From positions 3,629,001 to 3,693,000 of the forward strand of contig NZ_LT670818.1 of NCBI RefSeq assembly GCF_900129505.1: 64,000 nt of DNA, read 5' to 3'. Position 1 is the first letter of the stretch; the number at the start of each line of letters is the position of its first letter. This document shows, one piece after another, positions 22,421 to 31,806 of this stretch. The position numbers were made by a program, and so were the translations under genes. This DNA comes from Bradyrhizobium erythrophlei (lineage in GTDB: Bacteria > Pseudomonadota > Alphaproteobacteria > Rhizobiales > Xanthobacteraceae). The notes beneath the pieces are model-generated. The model saw only the letters and a list, made by a program, of their open reading frames with translations, searched no databases and was not told the origin of the DNA.

Positions 22421-24055
22421 ATGAAGGGATCGGATCTTCTTGTCGCGGCGCTCGAGAACGAGGGCGTCGATCGAATCTTCGGCGTGCCCGGGGAGGAGAA
22501 TCTCGACGTCGTCGAAAGCCTGCGGCGCTCGTCCATTGAGCTCGTGGTGACACGCCACGAGCAGCCGGCCGCTTTCCTCGCCGCCACCTATGGCCGGCTG
22601 ACGGGAAAACCGGGGGTCGCGCTCTCCACGCTCGGCCCCGGCGCGCTCAACCTCGTCACCGGTGCGGCCTACGGGCTGCTCGGCGGCATGCCGATGGTCT
22701 TGATCACGGGCCAGAAGGCCATTCGTCAAAGCCGGCAGGCGCATTTTCAGATCGTCGACGTGGTGGGCACGATGCGGCCACTGACAAAACAGTCGCAGCA
22801 GATCGTGAGCGCCTCAGCGATTCCAACCCTGGTCCGCAATGCCTTCCGCATCGCCGCCGAGGAGCGTCCGGGCCCGGTGCATCTCGAACTGCCCGAAGAC
22901 GTTGCCGCGGAAGAAGCCGGCGATGTGCCGCTGGTGCCGGCGCATGCCGCGGAGCTGCCGGTTCCGTCGCCGGAAGCGATCGCGCGCGCAGCCGAACTGA
23001 TCCTGGCCGCGAAATGTCCGCTTCTGATGTTCGGCGCCGGCGCCAGCCGCCCGCAGCTCGCGCCGGCGCTGTCCGATTTCGTGCGCCGCGTCCGCATCCC
23101 CTTCTTCAACACCCAGATGGGCAAGGGCGCCGTCGGCGGCGCGTCGGATTTTTATCTGGGTACCGCCGCCTTGAGCGAACGCGATTACGTTCACCAGGCG
23201 ATCGATCGCGCCGATCTCATCGTGACCATCGGCCACGAGACGGTCGAGAAGCCGCCGTTCCTGATGGCGCGCGGGCGGCACCAGGTCATTCATATCGGCT
23301 TCGTGCCGGCGACCGTCGAGGAGGTATATTTCCCCCAGGCCGAAGTCATCGGCGACATCGCCAGGGGACTGGATCTGCTCGGCGCCCGGCTCGAAGGCAA
23401 ACTGCAGATGAGCCCGGACTGGGTCGCCTTGCGCAAGGAGATCCTGGATCACATCACCGATCGCGCGGAAGAGGATCGCTTCCCCCTGACGCCGCAGCGC
23501 GTCGTGCACGACGTCCGGCAGGTGATGCCGCCCGACGGCATCGTCGCGCTCGACAACGGCATGTACAAGATCTGGTTCGCGCGCAACTACCGCACCGACG
23601 TCGCCAACACGCTGCTGCTCGACAACGCGCTGGCGACGATGGGCGCGGGCCTGCCCTCCGGAATGATGGCGGCGCTGCTCTACCCGAAGCGCCGGGTGCT
23701 GGTGGTGGCGGGCGACGGCGGCTTCATGATGAACAGCCAGGAGCTCGAAACCGCGCGGCGGCTGAAACTCAATCTCGTGGTGCTGATCATCGAGGATCAC
23801 GCCTACGGCATGATCCGCTGGAAGCAGGCCGTCGACGGTTTTGCCGATTTTGGTCTTACCTTCGGCAATCCCGATTTTGTCGCCTACGCCGCTTCCTACG
23901 GCGCCAGGGGCCGGCGGGTCACTGCGTCATCGGGGCTGGTGCCGGCGCTGGAGCAAGCGTTTTCCGAAGGCGGCGTGCAGCTGGTCGCCGTCCCCATCGA
24001 CTACAGCGAAAACGTGCGCGTGCTGGTCGACGAACTCCGGCACATGCAGGATTAG
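22421..24055 (+). CDS. Acetolactate synthase large subunit-like TPP enzyme
   Basis: This 544-residue thiamine-diphosphate enzyme has the cofactor-activating glutamate E47 in VTRHEQPAAFLA, a middle FAD/domain III region, and the ThDP motif GDGGFMMN ... N near the C-terminus. It resembles acetolactate synthase large subunits, which join two pyruvates or a pyruvate and an alpha-keto acid. No small regulatory subunit follows, so a catabolic or side role is as likely as branched-chain amino acid synthesis. ATG 22421 is preceded by GAGGA. A short fossil resembling this gene's 3' end occurs near 30564. Confidence 0.85.
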   Translation: MKGSDLLVAALENEGVDRIFGVPGEENLDVVESLRRSSIELVVTRHEQPAAFLAATYGRLTGKPGVALSTLGPGALNLVTGAAYGLLGGMPMVLITGQKAIRQSRQAHFQIVDVVGTMRPLTKQSQQIVSASAIPTLVRNAFRIAAEERPGPVHLELPEDVAAEEAGDVPLVPAHAAELPVPSPEAIARAAELILAAKCPLLMFGAGASRPQLAPALSDFVRRVRIPFFNTQMGKGAVGGASDFYLGTAALSERDYVHQAIDRADLIVTIGHETVEKPPFLMARGRHQVIHIGFVPATVEEVYFPQAEVIGDIARGLDLLGARLEGKLQMSPDWVALRKEILDHITDRAEEDRFPLTPQRVVHDVRQVMPPDGIVALDNGMYKIWFARNYRTDVANTLLLDNALATMGAGLPSGMMAALLYPKRRVLVVAGDGGFMMNSQELETARRLKLNLVVLIIEDHAYGMIRWKQAVDGFADFGLTFGNPDFVAYAASYGARGRRVTASSGLVPALEQAFSEGGVQLVAVPIDYSENVRVLVDELRHMQD

Positions 24056-24073
24056 GCGCGAGGCTGCGCTGCT

Positions 24074-24901
24074 TTACGATTTCACCGCGCCGGCGGTCAT
24101 GCCGTCGATGAACCGGCGCTGCAGGAACACGAAGACCAGTACCACGGGCAGCACGATGGTTATCGCGGCCGCGAGCATTTCACCCCAGTCGGTGGAATAC
24201 TGGCCCGTCAGATTATAGAATTTCACGATCGCGGTGATGTTGCTGTCGTTCTGCAGGAAGGTGACCGCGATCACGAATTCGTTCCAGGCGTTCAGTCCGA
24301 CGATGATGGCCACCGTCAGCAATCCCGGCCGCATCATCGGCAGGATGACATGGAAGAACATCTGCCAGGGCGTGGCGCCGTCGACCTGGGCGGCTTCCTC
24401 GAGCGCGAACGGAATCGAAAGCACGTAGGTCCGCAACAGGAAGATCGCGAACGGCGAGAACATCGCGGTATAGATCAGGGCCACGGCGGGAATCGAGTTC
24501 ACCATCCCGAGCTTCGCATACATGAAGTAGAGCGGGTACAGATAGAGCTGAACGGGCACCGTGATCGATGCCATGAAATAGAAGGTCAGGATGCGCCAGC
24601 CGCGGCCCTGCTGACGCGCCAGCACATAGGCGCAGGGCGCAGCCGTGGCGCAGACCATCAGGATCGTCAGCGATGCGACTTCGGCGCTGTGAAGAAGGCT
24701 TGGACCGAGGGCCGCGTTCTGCCACGCCGAGGTGAAATTCTCCCAGTGAGGCCGGGTGGGCGGTGCCAACGGATTGCCGCTGATCTCGGCGGTGGTCTTC
24801 AGCGCATTCATCACCGCAAGCACGATCGGCAGCAGCGAAGCGAACGATGCGACGCCGATCAGCGCGAGGCTGAACGTCTTGCTCCAGCGTTCCCCGGTCA
24901 T
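24074..24901 (-). CDS. CUT1 sugar ABC transporter permease (MalG-like)
   Basis: This 275-residue inner-membrane protein has six hydrophobic helices and the EAA loop EEAAQVDGATPWQMFFHVILPMMRPG, shared by MalG/UgpE-type permeases. ATG 24901 overlaps the upstream permease stop in an ATGA junction. It is the last gene of a three-gene transporter operon (binding protein, two permeases). No ATP-binding subunit gene accompanies the operon. Confidence 0.92.
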   Translation of the reverse strand: MTGERWSKTFSLALIGVASFASLLPIVLAVMNALKTTAEISGNPLAPPTRPHWENFTSAWQNAALGPSLLHSAEVASLTILMVCATAAPCAYVLARQQGRGWRILTFYFMASITVPVQLYLYPLYFMYAKLGMVNSIPAVALIYTAMFSPFAIFLLRTYVLSIPFALEEAAQVDGATPWQMFFHVILPMMRPGLLTVAIIVGLNAWNEFVIAVTFLQNDSNITAIVKFYNLTGQYSTDWGEMLAAAITIVLPVVLVFVFLQRRFIDGMTAGAVKS

Positions 24902-25746
24902 GTCGAGCGCGAGCTCTCGCTCGTCTGAAGCCGGAGGTAGGCGGCTGTTGCGCACAGGCCGAACAGGCTCATGACGCATGCAACCGCTGCGGCCTGCCCG
25001 ACATCACCTTCGAAGAAGGCGTGGCGATAGGCCAGCGTCGCGAGCACCTCTGAGCCATAGGCCGGGCCGCCGCGCGTGACGATGAAAATGAATTCGAACA
25101 CCTGAAACGACCAGATCACGGTCAGGATCAGCATCAGCGCCAGTGTCGGGCGAATACCCGGCAGCAGCACGTAGCGCAGCAGGGTGAAGAAGCCCGCGCC
25201 GTCCAGCCGCGCCGCCTCGATCTGATCGATGCTGATCTGGCGCATCGCGGCCAGGAACACCACCGCGAGAAAACCCCACCAGTGCCATATGTCGACGGCG
25301 GCGACCGCATACAGCGAGCGATCGGGGTCGGCCAGCGGATCGGAGATCGAAAATCCGCGCTCGTTCAGCCAGGCAACGACGCCGGTCGCCGGGCTGAAGA
25401 TCATGCCCTGAAAAATCCGCCCGGTCACCGCGACCGCGAGGATCCGCGGCAGAAAGATGATGATCTGCACGACGACGCGCGAGGCCGGCGCCATCAGCAG
25501 CGCCGCGGCCATCACCAGCGCGATGCAGACCGGCACCGTCAGGAAGATCGCGGTCCAGATGAAATTATTCGTCAGCGCCGACCAGAACACGGGATCGTCG
25601 ACCATGTGCTGGAAGTTCGCCAGCCCCGCCCACACCGGCGTGCCGACGCCGTCCCACACGACGAACGCCGCGGCGAAGGTCAGCGTGGCCGGGATCAGAA
25701 TGATGAAGACGTTGATCAGAAGCGCCGGAAGCGCGAACAGCCACAT
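24898..25746 (-). CDS. CUT1 sugar ABC transporter permease (MalF-like)
   Basis: This 282-residue inner-membrane protein starts at ATG 25746 with GAGAGGTGAG upstream, just after the binding-protein stop. Six hydrophobic segments are visible and the EAA motif reads DQIEAARLDGAGFFTLLRYVLLPGIRP. It pairs with the downstream MalG-like permease. Substrate class (sugar, sugar alcohol or glycoside) is inferred from family and neighbours only. Confidence 0.92.
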   Translation of the reverse strand: MWLFALPALLINVFIILIPATLTFAAAFVVWDGVGTPVWAGLANFQHMVDDPVFWSALTNNFIWTAIFLTVPVCIALVMAAALLMAPASRVVVQIIIFLPRILAVAVTGRIFQGMIFSPATGVVAWLNERGFSISDPLADPDRSLYAVAAVDIWHWWGFLAVVFLAAMRQISIDQIEAARLDGAGFFTLLRYVLLPGIRPTLALMLILTVIWSFQVFEFIFIVTRGGPAYGSEVLATLAYRHAFFEGDVGQAAAVACVMSLFGLCATAAYLRLQTSESSRST

Positions 25747-25754
25747 CTCACCTC

Positions 25755-27098
25755 TCAGGCGGTGCGCGGCGGAAGCGGCGGCACCTTGCCTTCCTTTGCT
25801 TCCTGGCTGAAGAGCGTCTGCATGCGGCCGAGATAGGCATCCGTCGTGATCTTGTTGAGCCAAACCTGCTCGATGCCCTCGATCAGGTAGCTGTTGGTGG
25901 CGCCGGGCCAGAACGTCCAGGTCGTGAAGCCGTATTGTCCCTTTCCGAATGCGTCATGCAGGCCCGCGATCGTTTTCTCGAACAGCGGATAGCCGATGCC
26001 CTTGAGCATGTCGGGCGGAAGATCCTTGACCGGCAAGGCCCACTTGCCCGGCCAGTCGCGATTCATGGTCTCATAGAATCTCCGCGACAGCATGAAGTCG
26101 AACACGGCGGCAGCCCCTTCCGGGTTCTGCGAGTTCTTTGCGATCGAGAGCGTTGCGCCGCAGGCGAGATGAACCAGTGGCCCGGTGACAGCCGCTCCGA
26201 GGGAGGGCACCGGCGCGACGTCCATCACCGTGTCGGGCTTCGACATCCCATAGGATTTGGTCCCAAACGACCACGTGCCGCTCAGCGCCATCGCGGCCTT
26301 GCCGTTCACGACCTGCAGAAAGCTCTGCTCGATCGTCAGCGAGAAATAATTCTTGCCGAAATATCCCTTGTTGAACCATGCCTTCGACAGATCGACGGCC
26401 TCGACGAAGGGCGGTGCGGTCCAGGGTAGCTCGCCCGCCAGCGCCTTGCGGACGTTGTCGGGGCCGGCAACGTTATTGATGAAGACCGTCATCAGCCATT
26501 CGTTGACGCCTTTCCAGTCGGCGTTGCCGGCGCCGAACGGAATGATGCCCTTCGCCAGTGCTGCGTCCGAGACCTGTTCGAATTCGGCGCGGTTGGTCGG
26601 CAGCTTCCAGCCGTTCTGGCTGAACAATTCCTTGTTGTAGAACAGGTGCATCGACTCGTAATCGCGCGGCAGCGCGTAGAGTTTTCCACCGTAGACGCTG
26701 GTGTTCAGCAGCGCCGGCAGGAAGCGCTCCCTCCATTTGTATTTTTCGGCAAAGTCGTCGAGCGCAAGCACTTGGCCGGCATTGGCGATCGCGGTGAGAT
26801 AGGCGGGGCCGGCGGTCTGCACGATGTCGGGACCATTGCCCGCCACCAGCGCGACCTTCAGGAGGTTGTTGACCGCGGCACCCTTGACCTCGAGCTGCAG
26901 CAGATACTTGTCCTGCGAGGCGTTGAAGGCCTCGACCAGATCGTTGCGCAGCGCGGCCTGACCGTCCGAATTCGCCTGTCCGAACCAGAACGTCACCACC
27001 TTGCGCCCGTCCTCGGCGATCGCGCGGTCGCGCGGCAGGCCGGCTGCGAGCGCGGCGGCGGGAATGGCGGCAACGATTTGGCGTCGGGACAATGACAT
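25755..27098 (-). CDS. CUT1 extracellular solute-binding protein
   Basis: This 447-residue periplasmic protein captures the substrate for the two permeases. It starts MSLSRRQIVAAIPAAALAAG, a twin-arginine-like signal (SRRQIV) with a hydrophobic core and cleavage near AIAED. The mature part has the fold pattern of MalE/UgpB-like binding proteins (GNGPDIVQT, YGGKLYALP, GKAAMALSGTW). GAGAGGA precedes ATG 27098. It is the first gene of the operon, divergent from the LacI regulator. Confidence 0.92.
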   Translation of the reverse strand: MSLSRRQIVAAIPAAALAAGLPRDRAIAEDGRKVVTFWFGQANSDGQAALRNDLVEAFNASQDKYLLQLEVKGAAVNNLLKVALVAGNGPDIVQTAGPAYLTAIANAGQVLALDDFAEKYKWRERFLPALLNTSVYGGKLYALPRDYESMHLFYNKELFSQNGWKLPTNRAEFEQVSDAALAKGIIPFGAGNADWKGVNEWLMTVFINNVAGPDNVRKALAGELPWTAPPFVEAVDLSKAWFNKGYFGKNYFSLTIEQSFLQVVNGKAAMALSGTWSFGTKSYGMSKPDTVMDVAPVPSLGAAVTGPLVHLACGATLSIAKNSQNPEGAAAVFDFMLSRRFYETMNRDWPGKWALPVKDLPPDMLKGIGYPLFEKTIAGLHDAFGKGQYGFTTWTFWPGATNSYLIEGIEQVWLNKITTDAYLGRMQTLFSQEAKEGKVPPLPPRTA

Positions 27099-27156
27099 GA
27101 CGGCGTCCTCTCTGCCCGGCAACTGACGATCCGGGGATGTTGATTTTCCTTTAATA

Positions 27157-27164
27157 ATACGTAT
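27157..27164. promoter_or_regulatory. Putative LacI-type operator
   Basis: ATACGTAT is a perfect palindrome with the central CG typical of LacI-family operators. It is embedded in AT-rich TTAATAATACGTATAACT in the 77-base gap between the divergent binding-protein gene and the LacI gene, which fits control of both directions. Confidence 0.5.
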
Positions 27165-27175
27165 AACTAAGCCAA

Positions 27176-28231
27176 ATGAAGGCGTCAACAACAAGGAGAC
27201 CGCGGGGAGGCGGGCGCGGCAAGCGCGCGCCGGTACGCCCAACGCAGAAGGACATCGCCGCCGCCGCCGGCGTTTCGCAGGCAGCAGTTTCGCTGGTGCT
27301 CAACAAGGCGGAAACGCCGTCCGTTCCAGCGGCGACACGCGAGCGAATTCTCAAACTGGCGGGAGAACTCGGCTATCAGCCGAACCATCCGGCCAGGATG
27401 TTTCGCAGCGCCCGCACCATGGCGCTGGCCTGCGTCATCCCCGATATCACCAACCCGTTTTATCCCGGCCTCGTCCGGGGCCTGCAGTCGGTCGCCGCGC
27501 CCGCGGGCTACGACGTGCTGATCTTCGATACCGACGGCACGCCCGAAGGCGAGGCACGGGCGGTCAACTGGCTGCTTCAGGGCCGTGCCGACGGCGTCGT
27601 CGCCACCTTCTTTCATCTGCGCATTCCGGAATTGACGATGCTGGCGCGCACGGGGATTCCGCTCGTCCGCCTGGAGAGCCAGCACAAAGCGGAAGGGCCG
27701 CTGCCGATCGACAGCGTCTACATCGACAATATGGAAGCCGCCGCATCGATGACGCGATTTCTGATCGCGCGCGGCCATCGGCGCATTGCGATGATCCTGG
27801 CCGAGTTCGGCCCCGGCAAGCGGCGCGCGCTGGGCTACACGACCGTGATGCGTGAGGCAGGGCTGGCGCCGGAATTCGTCACCGACCGTGCCTATTCGGA
27901 GGAATCCGGCGCCCGCGCCATGCAGAGCCTGCTTGCGACGAAGCGTGACCGCCCCACCGCCGTATTCGGCGCCAGCGATGTGCTGGCGCTGGGAGCGATG
28001 GAAGCCGCACGGAGCGCCGGGCTTGCCGTCCCGGACGATATCGCCATCGTGGGGTTCGACGACATCCCGGCCGCGAGGCTGCTCGGCCTGACCACCGTGC
28101 GTCAGCCGGAATTCGATCTGGGGGCGCTCGCCGCCAAGACGCTCGTCAAGCGGCTGCAGCCGGGCGGGCTGGAAGCCCCCGGCAAAAGCCACGAACTCAA
28201 ATTTGAAATCATCAAGCGGATGTCGGCCTGA
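27176..28231 (+). CDS. LacI family transcriptional regulator
   Basis: This 351-residue repressor has a basic N-terminal extension, then the HTH (TQKDIAAAAGVSQAAVSLVLN) with hinge region NHPARMFRSART, and a periplasmic-binding-protein-like sensor domain (VIPDITNPFYPGL through GFDDIPAARLLGLTTVRQPEFDLG). It is divergent from the CUT1 transporter and 24 bases ahead of the ADP-ribosylglycohydrolase-family gene, so it probably controls both. The inducer is presumably the transported compound or its product. Confidence 0.93.
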   Translation: MKASTTRRPRGGGRGKRAPVRPTQKDIAAAAGVSQAAVSLVLNKAETPSVPAATRERILKLAGELGYQPNHPARMFRSARTMALACVIPDITNPFYPGLVRGLQSVAAPAGYDVLIFDTDGTPEGEARAVNWLLQGRADGVVATFFHLRIPELTMLARTGIPLVRLESQHKAEGPLPIDSVYIDNMEAAASMTRFLIARGHRRIAMILAEFGPGKRRALGYTTVMREAGLAPEFVTDRAYSEESGARAMQSLLATKRDRPTAVFGASDVLALGAMEAARSAGLAVPDDIAIVGFDDIPAARLLGLTTVRQPEFDLGALAAKTLVKRLQPGGLEAPGKSHELKFEIIKRMSA

Positions 28232-28255
28232 ACGACGCGCCAAAGGAACAATCAA

Positions 28256-30418
28256 GTGCCAGCGATTCCCAACGACTATTCCGAACGTGTCTACGCCGGT
28301 GTGCTCGGCAAACTGATCGGCGTCTATCTGGGGCGGCCTTTCGAAGGCTGGACCTATGAACGCATCATGGAAGAACTGGGGCCCATTAATTTTTACGTCA
28401 ATGAGCGCCATGACGTGGCCCTTCGCTCCCACCATCTCGTCGTGACCGACGACGACGTTTCCGGCACCTTCGCCTTTCCGCGCGCGCTGGCCGATCACGG
28501 TTTCCCGAAGCGCCTGACCTCGGAGCAGGTCGGAAATACCTGGCTGAATTATCTCGTCGAGGACCGCTCGATCCTGTGGTGGGGCGGGATCGGCAATTCC
28601 ACCGAACACACCGCCTATCTGCGGCTGAAGTCCGGGGTGCCGGCGCCGCGCAGCGGGTCGAGCGAATTGAACGGCAAGACCGTCGCCGAGCAGATCGGCG
28701 CGCAGATTTTCATCGATGGATGGGCGATGGTCAGCCCGGGAAATCCCGACCAGGCAGTCTGGCTTGCCGAGCAGGCCGCGCGCGTCAGCCATGACGGTGA
28801 GGCCGTCCATGCGGCGAAGCTGCTGGCGGCGATGGAAGCGCAGGCCTTTGTCGAGCGTGACGTTCAGAAGCTGCTGGATGTCGGGCTGGGATTTGTGCCC
28901 AGGGATGCCCTGATCAGGCGCGTCGTCGAGGACGTGCGCGAATGGCACGCCGGCGACAACGGCCACGATTGGGAGCGCACGCGAGCTTTGATCGCGCAGC
29001 GATACGGCTACGACAAATTCCCGGGCAATTGCCACGTCATTCCCAACCACGCGCTGGTCATTCTCGCCACGCTTTACGGCGAGGGGAGTTTTCAGGAAGC
29101 GATGCGCATCGCCAACACCGCGGGCTGGGACACCGACTGCAACGCCGGCAATGTCGGATGCCTGTTCGGCATCAGGACCGGGCTCGCCGGCCTCGACGCC
29201 GGACCGGATTTCCGCGCCCCCATCGCCGACCGCATGTACATCTCCTCGGCGGATGGCGGCGGATCGATCACCGACGCCGTGATCGAGGCGCAGTCATTGA
29301 TCGGCTCGGGCTACACGCTGGCGGAAGCGCCGCCGCCCGCGCCTGCCAAGAACGGCGCGCGTTTCAATTTCAATTTTCCCGGCAGCCTGCAGGGATTTTG
29401 TTCGAAGGCTGGATCGCCAGCGGAGCTTCATCAGGTCGAGATCAGGAATGTCCCTGGTCACAGCCGGACCGGGGAACGCAGCCTGGCGATCGGCTACCGG
29501 CGGCTGGCGCCGGGCCGGGTCGCGCGCGTCGCGACGCCGACGTTCTTCGACAAGGACGTCTTCACGATGCCGATCTATCAGCTCCTGGCATGCCCAACGC
29601 TGTATTCGGGCCAGACCGTCGAATGCCGGCTGGAAGCCGATGGCAGCAGTGGCACTGTCGCGGTGCGGCTCTACGCCAGCGTCTACGACGAACGCGACGA
29701 ACTGAAGCAGATCTACGGCGAAACTCGCGAGATCGTACCCGGAGGTCAAGCCGTTCTGACCTGGCGCGTGCCCGATACCGGCGGATATCCGGTTTTCGGG
29801 ATCGGACTCCAGATCGAGGCGCGCGACCCGCTGGGTGTCGATGGCACCATCTATCTGGATTATCTGACATGGCACGGCGCGCCCGAGATGGTTCTCAAGC
29901 GGCCCGACAACAATCTCAGCACGATGTGGAAGCACGCCTGGGTCAATAATGTCAGCCAGTTTCAAACCCGTTGGGAAGGGCTTCGTATCACCAGCGGCGA
30001 GAGCACGGGCTTCATCGCGCAAGGCACGCGCGACTGGAAAGACTATCGCGCGACGTCGGAAATCGTGCCCTTGCTCGCGGATCAATGGGGCCTTGCGGCG
30101 CGCCTGCAGGGCTGCGAGCGCTACTATGCGCTGATGTTCGACCGGACCGACGGCGGCCGCGTCAGGCTGATCAAGAAGATCCACGACGAGACCATTCTGG
30201 CCACCGATCGCTTCGCCTGGCAATTCGACCAGAAATATGAAGTCGCATTGCAGGTCGACGGCGACAAGATCGAAGCCTATGTCGCGGGCAAGAAACTATT
30301 CGCTGTCCGGGACACGGGCGAACTTTTGCTGTCGGGTGGCGGCGTCGGGCTGATCGTGGACACAGGATCCATCTCGACGCAGGCCGTTCACGTCACCGCG
30401 CCGATATCGGCCTCATGA
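28256..30418 (+). CDS. ADP-ribosylglycohydrolase-family protein with C-terminal beta-sandwich domains
   Basis: This 720-residue protein uses GTG 28256 (AAAGGAACA upstream). Residues 1-360 form the all-helical ADP-ribosylglycohydrolase fold, with metal-site signatures VTDDDVSG and AGWDTDCNAGNVG. The rest holds beta-rich regions like carbohydrate-binding or LamG/3-keto-glycoside-hydrolase-type domains (YGETREIVPGG, YALMFDRTDGGRVRLIKK). No signal peptide is visible. It is co-directional with the LacI gene and near a sugar transporter, so it more likely cleaves an imported glycoside than ADP-ribosylated protein. That is inference. Confidence 0.82.
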   Translation: MPAIPNDYSERVYAGVLGKLIGVYLGRPFEGWTYERIMEELGPINFYVNERHDVALRSHHLVVTDDDVSGTFAFPRALADHGFPKRLTSEQVGNTWLNYLVEDRSILWWGGIGNSTEHTAYLRLKSGVPAPRSGSSELNGKTVAEQIGAQIFIDGWAMVSPGNPDQAVWLAEQAARVSHDGEAVHAAKLLAAMEAQAFVERDVQKLLDVGLGFVPRDALIRRVVEDVREWHAGDNGHDWERTRALIAQRYGYDKFPGNCHVIPNHALVILATLYGEGSFQEAMRIANTAGWDTDCNAGNVGCLFGIRTGLAGLDAGPDFRAPIADRMYISSADGGGSITDAVIEAQSLIGSGYTLAEAPPPAPAKNGARFNFNFPGSLQGFCSKAGSPAELHQVEIRNVPGHSRTGERSLAIGYRRLAPGRVARVATPTFFDKDVFTMPIYQLLACPTLYSGQTVECRLEADGSSGTVAVRLYASVYDERDELKQIYGETREIVPGGQAVLTWRVPDTGGYPVFGIGLQIEARDPLGVDGTIYLDYLTWHGAPEMVLKRPDNNLSTMWKHAWVNNVSQFQTRWEGLRITSGESTGFIAQGTRDWKDYRATSEIVPLLADQWGLAARLQGCERYYALMFDRTDGGRVRLIKKIHDETILATDRFAWQFDQKYEVALQVDGDKIEAYVAGKKLFAVRDTGELLLSGGGVGLIVDTGSISTQAVHVTAPISAS

Positions 30419-30429
30419 TATCTTGCTGC

Positions 30430-30573
30430 GCGCGCCACATCGTCCTTGAGCCCGTCACGATCAGGCAGATCAACGCGTAGGACACCGGCGAGGCGCATAC
30501 CATGGCGGCAAGCGCGGTCATGCCGCCGCCGAAATAGCTGGCCGCAAGCCAGCCGCCAGCAGCCTGCACCTGA
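30430..30573 (-). pseudogene. Fragment of a MATE transporter 3' end
   Basis: The translation GGWLAASYFGGGMTALAAMVC (split here), VSYALICLIV and MWRAQQ closely matches the C-terminus of the MATE protein at 31807. DNA identity to 31820-31960 is obvious. Only the last 45 or so codons are present, so it is a remnant of a duplication or rearrangement. Confidence 0.8.
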
Positions 30574-30612
30574 TCGCCGTTCCCATCGACTAATGCGAAA
30601 GCGTTCGCGTTA
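30564..30612 (+). pseudogene. Fossil resembling the acetolactate-synthase-like 3' end
   Basis: Bases in this stretch (TCGCCGTTCCCATCGACTA, then GCGAAA, CGT and CGCGT) line up with 23986-24033, which encode LVAVPIDYSENVRV. A stop codon now follows VPID. The fragment abuts the MATE remnant, in opposite sense. Confidence 0.5.
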
Positions 30613-30624
30613 GAGCGAGGAAAT

Positions 30625-31152
30625 TCAGCCGGCGGCCTTCGGAAATCCCGACAAATTGTTCCACCCGGGTGGCAGCGCGCCGCCGGGCCTCGCCGGAGGC
30701 ACATCCGGTTCGGGCATACGAATTAGACCGAGCTGAAGCATGGCGCTCAACGCATCTTCTTGCCCCAACTCCTCGGCAATCCGCCCTTGTTCCAGGCGAA
30801 GCACTGTTGTCCCCGCGAACTTCATCTTCCGACCCGAAGCAGCGGGGAGCGAGCCCATGCGGAAGTCACTGAAGGCCGGGCCCGTGTGGGTGCCACCGCC
30901 TTCCCACCGCCCTACGACGTAGTCGCGTTCTGCGATGAGATCGCCAACACCCCGGAAGTTCAGATCGGGAAAGGCGTTGCGAAATTCCGTCATGAAATTC
31001 GTGACGGCTGCGCGTCCTTTCTTTGGCTCATGCATCGGGTAGTGCACGAATATGTCGGATGTGGCGAGTTCGTTTACGATTCTCGAATTCCAGGGATTTC
31101 CCCAAAATTCCTTGAACCACCGGGTTACGACATTCTTGTTATCCTGTGACAT
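30625..31152 (-). CDS. SnoaL-like ester cyclase family protein
   Basis: This 175-residue small cytosolic protein of the NTF2-like fold has NKNVVTRWFKEFWG at the start, then FVHYPM, FRNAFPDLNF, and WEGGGTHTG with GTTVLRLEQGRIAEE, the usual SnoaL/polyketide-cyclase-like pattern. A proline- and glycine-rich tail follows. CGGAGA precedes ATG 31152. No pathway can be assigned. It stands alone between a gene fossil and a hypothetical plus-strand gene. Confidence 0.8.
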   Translation of the reverse strand: MSQDNKNVVTRWFKEFWGNPWNSRIVNELATSDIFVHYPMHEPKKGRAAVTNFMTEFRNAFPDLNFRGVGDLIAERDYVVGRWEGGGTHTGPAFSDFRMGSLPAASGRKMKFAGTTVLRLEQGRIAEELGQEDALSAMLQLGLIRMPEPDVPPARPGGALPPGWNNLSGFPKAAG

Positions 31153-31365
31153 CGCGCCGTCTCCGTTCGCTTGTTGCCGGTTTTGCACGAAGCAAAACCA
31201 GCCGCGCCTCGATGCGCGAAGTAAGCAGCCGCGACATACTCAGCGCCACCCGATTTCCGTGTCGGTTGGCCCAGTTTCAGATTCTGCTGGAGATCGTCGC
31301 TCGGTAATCGGGTGGTTCGCCGGGCCAAAACTCCTATCGTGCCCGCAAACACACAGGAGCACACC

Positions 31366-31695
31366 ATGCGAAAATTCCACTCGATCGCCGCCTTGTGCGG
31401 CGATGGACTTCGGCCGGAGTTGCAAGCGCTGTTCGATCGCCTTGCCATCGACCCACACTCCGAACTCTTCGTAAGAGGTGATGGCACGGTCCAGGCCGGT
31501 CCGAACCCCGCTACCGAGACAACACCCGCAACGCTGTACCCCTTGCGGAAAGAGCCCAATTCGAAAAGAGGCCGCCAACTGAGACGGCCGAACGGAACAA
31601 CACCGCCAGAGCGGAGTATGATCGCTCGGCGGTGTCGGTATTTTCCGTGGTCGGCTCCCTCAAATGCCGGCGGGGCTAAAACTGCCATAGATTGA
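31366..31695 (+). CDS. Hypothetical protein
   Basis: CAGGAG lies nine bases before ATG 31366. The 109-residue product begins MRKFHSIAALCGDGLRPELQ and becomes basic and low in structure after residue 60. I do not recognise it. The second half may be non-coding in origin, since composition resembles the surrounding intergenic DNA. Confidence 0.35.
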   Translation: MRKFHSIAALCGDGLRPELQALFDRLAIDPHSELFVRGDGTVQAGPNPATETTPATLYPLRKEPNSKRGRQLRRPNGTTPPERSMIARRCRYFPWSAPSNAGGAKTAID

Positions 31696-31806
31696 TGAAC
31701 CTTCGATTACATGCGCGGCTCTGCTGCGTCTCCCGTCGAGTGCGCGTCGGGCTTGGCGTGTTTCAGCAATTCGGCGATCATGGATCAATGGCGCTCGCAC
31801 CCGGCG

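Noticed and set aside
20817..22424. Long plus-strand open frame opposite the dihydropyrimidinase gene
   Set aside because: It is an antisense shadow of a GC-rich gene: composition is dominated by A, R, G, H and D with no domain.
27185..29050. 621-codon minus-strand frame opposite LacI and the ADP-ribosylglycohydrolase
   Set aside because: The plus-strand genes carry full domain signatures, while this frame has none.
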